From NCBI GenBank assembly GCA_041200185.1, contig CP165730.1, forward strand, positions 1 through 64,000: a stretch of 64,000 bases of DNA. Reading direction: 5' to 3'. The stretch is from G041200185 sp041200185 (GTDB lineage Bacteria > Pseudomonadota > Alphaproteobacteria > BNTO01). Of the stretch, positions 58,833 to 64,000 are shown one piece after another. The translations under genes and the position numbers were made by a program. Below the pieces are notes generated by a model, which ran no database searches, had not been told where the DNA came from, and saw nothing but the letters and a program-made list of their open reading frames with translations. Numbering within the stretch: position 1 is the stretch's first letter; each line of letters starts with the position of its first letter.

Positions 58833-59150
58833 TTAGAAAGTGTTGACCAATTCATTTTCATCTCCAAATTTTGTGGTTTTACAATATCTCGTGGAAAGAC
58901 TTCTGGATCTTTTTAATTTTAAAAATGCATATTCGACAAGTTGACTCATCTTGTATAAATCTTCATCAATTTCTCGTTGGTTTGTTCGATCCCTCTTTGA
59001 TGGAATACAACCTTTCATCTTCGTTTCCCCAGCTGCATCCACTATTTTGTCGGAATCATGGGTCTTATCAGCCAAATGCTTTTTAGCATGAAATCCTTGA
59101 ATCAACGGTAGAGCCATCTTGCAGTCCGGGGTCACCCCATCGGTCATCAA
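58833..59150 (-). pseudogene. IS5-family transposase C-terminal fragment
   Basis: About 105 codons matching the C-terminal half of an IS427-like IS5 transposase: TDGVTPDCKMALPLIQGFHA, KKHLADKTHDSDKIV, GCIPSKRDR, QREIDEDLYKMSQLVEYAF and LKLKRSRSLSTRYCKT. The DDE Glu (VEYAF position) is present, but the N-terminal half is gone. It abuts the end of IS1 copy 3, whose insertion or an adjacent deletion probably removed the rest. Confidence 0.75.
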
Positions 59151-59155
59151 ACATC

Positions 59156-59462
59156 GGGGCTGTCATCAATCTCTAGGCTACGGATTTTTGCTTTGGCTCC
59201 TCGAAGCGAGGCGTTAAATTTTTTAACAAGTAAAGCAACAGATTCACACGGAGTCCGATGACAATCCGCGCACATCCATTGTTGACTTCCGTCTTTGACT
59301 CCGTGTTTCCACAGATGCGTACTTCCACAAGATTTACAGGTTTCCATGATAAGCTATAAAAAAACCACCCCTTGCGAATTTACAAAACAAGTCCACAGAT
59401 CCATCAAATTTCTTGGGCAACCCTCTTGAGAAAGTCAACTTATTGAGAAGGGGGACATCCTC
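59156..59462 (-). mobile_element. Internally deleted IS1-family copy 3 (MITE-like)
   Basis: 307 bp with both IS ends (GGGGCTGTC at 59156, and the complement of GGATGTCCCCCTTCTC at 59447-59460) but only the first 35 and last 30 or so transposase codons, joined at HRTPC-ESVALLVKKF. The short frame stays open across the junction (59147-59347). Such internally deleted copies can move only with transposase supplied in trans. It ends about 95 bp upstream of the 59558 gene. Confidence 0.8.
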
Positions 59463-59483
59463 AAATATGTTGATCTTTAGCGC

Positions 59484-59510
59484 TGGACAAATTTGTACAT
59501 CATGTATAAA
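59484..59510 (+). promoter_or_regulatory. Candidate promoter for the 59558 gene
   Basis: TGGACA (59484-59489) and TATAAA (59505-59510), spacer 15 bases, just outside the end of IS1 copy 3. Confidence 0.35.
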
Positions 59511-59557
59511 ATTACTCAGGTTTAGGCATTTTAGATTGACACGAAACCGAGGAAAAT

Positions 59558-60115
59558 ATGCAGAAAGCTATAGTGGTGGTGATGTTCGCACCGCTCATGA
59601 CGGCAGTTGCAAGTCAAAAGTCATCGATTCAAGAGAGTATGGAAAAAATGAATGCGGAGCAAAGGCATGAAGACATCCAAGCTCAATGTGATGAAGTAAA
59701 AGCAATGGTTATGTTGCATGCGGAAACGTTGCGGCGAGGAGGAGTTGCGCCAGGACTGCAAAACGCACTTAATCAATTAGAAGCTACAGAAAATGCGGTT
59801 ATTGATGGCCAGAGAATATCGCACACTATTCTCATAGCAGAAAAATTGCGGAATCAAAAACTACTCGGAGAACCAGAATGGATGTGTGCGGCAAATATTA
59901 CAGAAAATATCAACACTGTGTTGAATGCAGGATTAAAAAATACAACAGCATTAATTGATTTTTACATATCAAACAGACAAGGAACAGAGAGCGCATCAGA
60001 AGTCCTATTTGCAGTGGCAAGGTATAGCGAAGCCCTAAAAAATGGAGCAACGGTAGGTGAAGACTTGTCGGAGCAGGATGCAGAAGATCTGATAAACAAA
60101 ATAACACGTAAGTAA
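59558..60115 (+). CDS. Exported helical protein, unknown function
   Basis: 185 residues. ATG 59558 follows GAGGA. Signal peptide MQKAIVVVMFAPLMTAVA, cleavage before SQK. The mature protein is almost all amphipathic helix (ESMEKMNAEQRHEDIQAQCD, ALNQLEATENAVIDGQRI, AARYSEAL-type stretches) with two Cys (QCDE and MCAAN). No family recognised. Intact frame, good terminator downstream; the best-preserved of the small exported proteins here. Confidence 0.72.
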   Translation: MQKAIVVVMFAPLMTAVASQKSSIQESMEKMNAEQRHEDIQAQCDEVKAMVMLHAETLRRGGVAPGLQNALNQLEATENAVIDGQRISHTILIAEKLRNQKLLGEPEWMCAANITENINTVLNAGLKNTTALIDFYISNRQGTESASEVLFAVARYSEALKNGATVGEDLSEQDAEDLINKITRK

Positions 60116-60140
60116 AAATTTAATAACAAAAACATAAAAT

Positions 60141-60173
60141 ATCGGCAGGTCCTCGTTCATGCCTGCCGATTTT
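60141..60173 (+). terminator. Bidirectional rho-independent terminator
   Basis: ATCGGCAGG (60141-60149) pairs exactly with CCTGCCGAT (60162-60170), loop of 12 bases, T-rich on both sides. It ends both the 59558 gene and, from the other strand, the atp operon after atpD. Confidence 0.82.
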
Positions 60174-60223
60174 GTGAACATGGACGTGATTCACTCAATT
60201 AACCCTCTCCGACTTGATTCAGA

Positions 60224-61678
60224 TTAAGATGCAGAAGACATCGCCTCTGCTTTCTTCAGAACGCTATCGATATTACCAGCCATGTAGAAAGCCTGCTCGG
60301 GGATGTGGTCGTATTTACCTAGACAAATATCCTTAAACCCTTGGATAGTATCCTGAAGTTCAACGAACTCCCCGGGAATACCGCTAAAGGTTTGAGCTGT
60401 TTCAAAAGGTTGAGAGAGGAATTTCTGGATTCTCCGAGCGCGAGCAATAACGCGTTTATCACTCTCCGAAAGCTCATCCATCCCCAAAATCGCAATGAGA
60501 TCCTGAAGATTTTTGTAGGTTTGTAGGATTTTTTGCACTTCGCAGGCAACCTCGTAATGTTCTTCTCCAACAATGCGGGGATCCAAAATACGCGAGTTAG
60601 AATCCAATGGATCCACAGCCGGGAAGATCCCCAATGCAGCTATTTGCCGGTTGAGAACCGTGGTTGCGTCTAAGTGAGTGAAAGACGCAGCCGTTGCAGG
60701 GTCAGTCATATCATCGGCGGGCACATAAACGGCTTGCACACTTGTTATGGACCCTTTCTCCGTTGTCGTAATGCGTTCCTGAAGAGAACCCATCTCATAG
60801 TTCAGCGTCGGCTGATACCCGACTGCAGAGGGGGTACGCCCAAGAAGTGCTGAAACCTCCGCTCCTGCCTGCGTAAAGCGGAAGATGTTGTCGATGAAAA
60901 AGAGAACATTACGATGCTCAACATCTCGGAAGTACTCTGCCACAGTTAGACCTGTAAGAGCGACACGAGCACGAGCCCCAGGGGGTTCATTCATCTGGCC
61001 GTAGACGAGAGCAGCTTTTGATCCTTTCACGTTGGGCGTATTAACTCCTGACGCAATCATCTCGTTGTAGAGGTCGTTCCCCTCACGAGTGCGTTCACCA
61101 ACGCCGGCGAAAACGGAATATCCTCCATGTTTTCTCACAACATTGTTAATGAGCTCCATCATAAGGACGGTCTTACCAACGCCAGCGCCCCCGAAAAGAC
61201 CGATTTTACCACCTCGAGGATAGGGCGTAAGAAGGTCTATAACCTTGATGCCTGTTATAAGTACATCGTTTGAGGATGACTGTTCTGTAAAAGTAGGCGG
61301 AGCTCGGTGAATAGGAAGATATTCGGTTGTTTCAATAGGACCTCGATCATCCATAGGCTTCCCAACGACATTCATGATGCGTCCCAAAGTTCCTGAGCCT
61401 ACAGGAATGGAAATAGGGCGTCCTGTATCAAAGACGACATCACCACGTCGAAGGCCTTCGGTCTCGTCCATAGCGATTGTCCGAACCGTGTTCTCACCCA
61501 TGTGCTGGGCAACCTCGAGGATGACCTCTTCTGGAGTGCCATCCTTATTCGTGCGGTCACTTCTCTGAACCCGGAGGGCATTTAAGATAGCAGGAACCTT
61601 GTTGGGAAAATAAACGTCCACAACAGCACCCACGATTTGGGAAATGACTCCTTCAGATAGACTTCCTTTTTCCTGCAC
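60224..61678 (-). CDS. atpD: ATP synthase subunit beta
   Basis: 484 residues, the catalytic F1 subunit. Walker A GGAGVGKTVLMMELI, the catalytic Glu in GERTREGNDLY, and the ALLGRTPSAVGYQPTL and FTHLDATTVLNR stretches are intact. The start is taken as GTG 61678, since GAAGAGGTG lies six bases upstream; GTG 61687 is an alternative that adds three residues. It follows atpG by 23 bases. The epsilon gene atpC, usually next, is absent: a terminator follows instead. Confidence 0.97.
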   Translation of the reverse strand: MQEKGSLSEGVISQIVGAVVDVYFPNKVPAILNALRVQRSDRTNKDGTPEEVILEVAQHMGENTVRTIAMDETEGLRRGDVVFDTGRPISIPVGSGTLGRIMNVVGKPMDDRGPIETTEYLPIHRAPPTFTEQSSSNDVLITGIKVIDLLTPYPRGGKIGLFGGAGVGKTVLMMELINNVVRKHGGYSVFAGVGERTREGNDLYNEMIASGVNTPNVKGSKAALVYGQMNEPPGARARVALTGLTVAEYFRDVEHRNVLFFIDNIFRFTQAGAEVSALLGRTPSAVGYQPTLNYEMGSLQERITTTEKGSITSVQAVYVPADDMTDPATAASFTHLDATTVLNRQIAALGIFPAVDPLDSNSRILDPRIVGEEHYEVACEVQKILQTYKNLQDLIAILGMDELSESDKRVIARARRIQKFLSQPFETAQTFSGIPGEFVELQDTIQGFKDICLGKYDHIPEQAFYMAGNIDSVLKKAEAMSSAS

Positions 61679-61701
61679 GATTTTCACCTCTTCATTTAAC
61701 T

Positions 61702-62623
61702 CTACTCTTTCGCCAAAGCGCTTGTCCCTGCAATAATCTCGATTAACTCATTTGTAATATTTGCCTGTCGCGTGCGGTTGTACTGAAGGCTTAGCTTGTC
61801 GATAAGCTCTTCAGCGTTATGCTTCGAATTTTCCCATCATCGTCATGCGAGCAGCACATTCACACGCCTCAGATTCAATAAAGGCTCTATATAGCCTCAA
61901 AAGAAGAAGGTGCCTCAGAATCTGAGACAACCATTGATCAAAACACGGCTCAAGTAAAGGCTGTTGAACTGAATCACGCTTACCCTTGTGAGTTAGACGG
62001 CTTTCTAGATCTTCCCAAAAAGGAAATACGGATGTCGTTCCAGCGGTTTGCGTGAGAGTGTTCACAAAACGTCCGCTAACCAAGCCAACAGAACCTGCTT
62101 CGTGGTTCTTAAACCATCTCTCCATATGCTCCAGAACGTAGCGGGCCTTCTCCAAAAAGTGGTCCCCCTTCGAAAAATGACCAAGACCAGCAAGAGGTTC
62201 TGTCTGGTTAGCCTTATGCTTTAAAAAATACTCAGATGTCTTCGGTGTCAGAGGTATAAACGTCGCAACCTGTTGAGAATGCCTCTTCTCTTCACTTAAG
62301 GCTTCGTGAACGACGAAGAGGTTATATCCACCACACAAACCTTTGTTGGCCCCTAAAACGCAAATAATGTGAGGCTTAGTGAGATCTTTCGAATGGAAAA
62401 ACCAAGGCAGTTTGTTTCGAAGATTCTGTCGTTGGTCAGCATCTAGAGAGTTCACAACATTTTCGAACATCTGTAGGAGTGAATTCTCATAGTTCCTAGC
62501 CCACAACAGACCGCGATGAGATTGGCGCAATTGCGCCGCAGCGATCAACTTCATTGCTGAAGTCAGCTTGTGTGTCGAAGAAATACTTCGAATCCTCTTT
62601 TTGATTTCCTGCAGACCGTTCAT
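61702..62623 (-). CDS. atpG: ATP synthase subunit gamma, frameshifted near the C-terminus
   Basis: The gamma subunit is the rotor shaft. ATG 62623 follows GGATTGAGG and gives MNGLQEIKKRIRSISSTHKL. The frame reads well to ECAARMTMMG and then stops at 61817 (GKFEA). The true C-terminus continues in the next frame (NSKHNAEELIDKLSLQYNRT, then NITNELIEIIAGTSALAKE) to TAG at 61702. Removing one base of the GGG run (CCC at 61833-61835 on plus) restores 306 residues. The lost part is the C-terminal helix inside the alpha-beta ring, so as written the enzyme would not couple. This is the only full-length copy in the window. Confidence 0.92.
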
Positions 62624-63558
62624 CAAAAACCTCAATCCAAAGGATGTTCCTGCCGCCAATCAAAAAGACAAGACCTGATAAAGACATCAACCGCTTGACT
62701 TTGATCCTCCGTCAAAGGGGTATCTTGATCAAAAGTCTCTAATAAATCAGGACGAGTTAACCTCAGCATCGATAGGTATTTATTTTCAAAGGAAGTGATT
62801 TCATGGGTCCTTAATTCGTTGAGATAATCGTGAACACCAAGATAGATAACCGCGACTTGCTCGGCATTTGAGAGAGGATGGTACTGAGGCTGTTTAAGAA
62901 GCTCAACAAGTCGTTCGCCTTTGGCTAAAAACTTTTGAGTGGTTTCATCAAGATCCGACGAAAACTGAGAAAAAACAGCCATTTCCCGATACTGAGAGAG
63001 ATCAAGTTTAATGCTCCCTGCAACGCGTTTCATTGATTTCGTTTGAGCAGCCGACCCCACACGACTGACGGAAATCCCAACGTTAACAGCCGGGCGGATT
63101 CCCTGAAAGAAAAGGTCGGTCTCGAGGAAGATCTGTCCATCCGTGATGGAAACGACGTTCGTTGGAATGTAGGCCGAGACGTCGCCAGCCTGTGTCTCAA
63201 TGATAGGGAGAGCTGTCAAGGAGCCACCTCCCAGCTCATCACTCAGCTTAGCAGCCCTTTCGAGAAGACGAGAGTGAAGATAGAAGACATCTCCCGGATA
63301 AGCTTCGCGTCCTGGAGGACGCTTGAGGAGAAGCGACATCTGCCTGTACGCAACGGCGTGCTTGGACAAGTCATCGTAAACGACAAGGGCGTGCATACCT
63401 CGATCACGGAAGAACTCGCCCATAGCACACCCCGTATAAGGAGCAAGGTACTGCAGGGCCGCCGAGTCGGATGCCGTTGCTGCGACGACAATGGAGTACT
63501 CCATAGCCCCAGCGTCCTCGAGCGTCTTAACAAGACGAGCAATAGAGGACTGTTTCTG
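61863..63558 (-). repeat. atpA-atpG duplicated segment (copy B, resident)
   Basis: 1696 bp matching 7663-9357 in the same orientation. It lies inside intact operon context, so it is taken as the source copy. The divergent patch is at 63205-63268. Confidence 0.93.
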
Positions 63559-64000
63559 GCCAATGGCGACATAAATGCAGTAAATCTTATCAGCCTTTTG
63601 GTCGGATGTGTGAGCCGCCCTCTGATTCAAGATAGTATCGATTGCGATAGCCGATTTGCCCGTCTGACGATCCCCAATAATAAGCTCCCTCTGCCCACGC
63701 CCAATAGGAATGAGGCTATCAATCACCTTGAGCCCCGTTTTCATCGGCTCGCAGACCGATTTACGGGCAATAATCCCAGGAGCTTTCCGTTCAATCTGCG
63801 CCATCTCTACGTCGACCAAGGGGCCTTTTCCATCAACAGGTTCACCAAGGGCGTTCACAACGCGGCCTAAGAGCCCCATTCCAACTGGCGTGTCTAAAAT
63901 GCGCTGAGTCCTCTTAACGATATCCCCCTCTTCGATGCTATGACCGTCACCGATGAGAACGACACCAACGTTGTCCGTTTCAAGGTTAAGGGCCATACCC
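62632..64000 (-). CDS. atpA: ATP synthase subunit alpha, 5' end outside window
   Basis: The window holds about 455 codons; the frame runs off the edge and the first 50-60 residues are missing. GMALNLETDNVGVVL at the edge is internal in this family, so ATG 63996 is not the start. Walker A GDRQTGKSAIAIDTI, the ELGGGSLTALPI and VSITDGQIFLETDLF regions, and the arginine finger stretch (GISVSRVGSAAQTK) are intact. The stop is eight bases before the atpG ATG. Gene order alpha-gamma-beta is canonical. Confidence 0.97.
   Translation of the reverse strand, partial: GMALNLETDNVGVVLIGDGHSIEEGDIVKRTQRILDTPVGMGLLGRVVNALGEPVDGKGPLVDVEMAQIERKAPGIIARKSVCEPMKTGLKVIDSLIPIGRGQRELIIGDRQTGKSAIAIDTILNQRAAHTSDQKADKIYCIYVAIGQKQSSIARLVKTLEDAGAMEYSIVVAATASDSAALQYLAPYTGCAMGEFFRDRGMHALVVYDDLSKHAVAYRQMSLLLKRPPGREAYPGDVFYLHSRLLERAAKLSDELGGGSLTALPIIETQAGDVSAYIPTNVVSITDGQIFLETDLFFQGIRPAVNVGISVSRVGSAAQTKSMKRVAGSIKLDLSQYREMAVFSQFSSDLDETTQKFLAKGERLVELLKQPQYHPLSNAEQVAVIYLGVHDYLNELRTHEITSFENKYLSMLRLTRPDLLETFDQDTPLTEDQSQAVDVFIRSCLFDWRQEHPLD

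Noticed and set aside
63043..63870. Plus-strand open frame of 275 codons opposite atpA
   Set aside because: Antisense shadow of a highly conserved gene; no ribosome binding site, and its sequence is dictated by AtpA codons.

Overview
The window looks like the chromosome of a host-restricted alphaproteobacterium, most likely an intracellular symbiont or parasite of the Holosporales kind. Pointers are the alphaproteobacterial gene set (YumC-type ferredoxin-NADP reductase, family-4 uracil-DNA glycosylase, short PSD-A phosphatidylserine decarboxylase, surA-ksgA), well-kept housekeeping genes among long AT-rich stretches of decayed sequence, several dead IS copies, many Sec-exported proteins of no recognisable family, a lone T6SS VgrG and a BspA-type leucine-rich repeat protein. 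The taxonomic call is inference; no rRNA gene is present to fix it.

Layout. 0-3.8 kb: dnaA, a dead IS1-family element (copy 1) and a gene desert. 3.8-7.0 kb (minus): ion antiporter, exported LRR protein, tRNA-Gly and tRNA-Tyr. 7.66-9.36 kb: truncated duplicate of the atpA-atpG junction. 9.7-20.6 kb (minus): rplK-rplA-rplJ-rplL-rpoB-rpoC in canonical order, with an rplL-rpoB attenuator-like hairpin and a frameshifted rplA. 20.8-23.0 kb (minus): tRNA-Cys, psd, hemW. 23.3-28 kb (plus): exported proteins of unknown function, hfq, tRNA-Thr. 28.2-33.8 kb: dapF, a nitronate monooxygenase-type flavoprotein, a membrane-anchored unknown and an MFS transporter. 33.8-39.3 kb: mostly decayed DNA with a pseudogene, an orphan mlaD and IS1 copy 2. 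39.35-50 kb: vgrG, a run of small exported proteins (several frameshifted), bamE, and remnants of a second IS1 type and an IS5-family element. 50.3-58.3 kb: DNA repair (UDG, uvrC; plus), then minus DUF167, ksgA, surA, a CDF metal exporter, ferredoxin-NADP reductase and rpsT. 58.8-59.5 kb: IS5 fragment next to an internally deleted IS1 copy (copy 3). 59.6-64 kb: an exported helical protein (plus), then atpD-atpG-atpA (minus), with atpA running off the end.

Main points. (1) A 1.7-kb atpA/atpG segment is present twice in direct orientation 54.2 kb apart. The copies are almost identical except for a 64-bp patch with 14 substitutions, all synonymous. (2) Two core genes (rplA and the only full-length atpG) and at least three exported-protein genes carry single-base frameshifts, mostly at short homopolymers. 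This means sequencing or assembly error, slippage or phase switching, or real decay, and raw reads would separate these. (3) Hfq keeps its Sm fold but has lost most proximal-face RNA-binding residues. No CRISPR array, prophage, rRNA operon or recognisable new defence system was found. The most unusual biology visible is the cassette-like set of fast-decaying exported proteins around vgrG.
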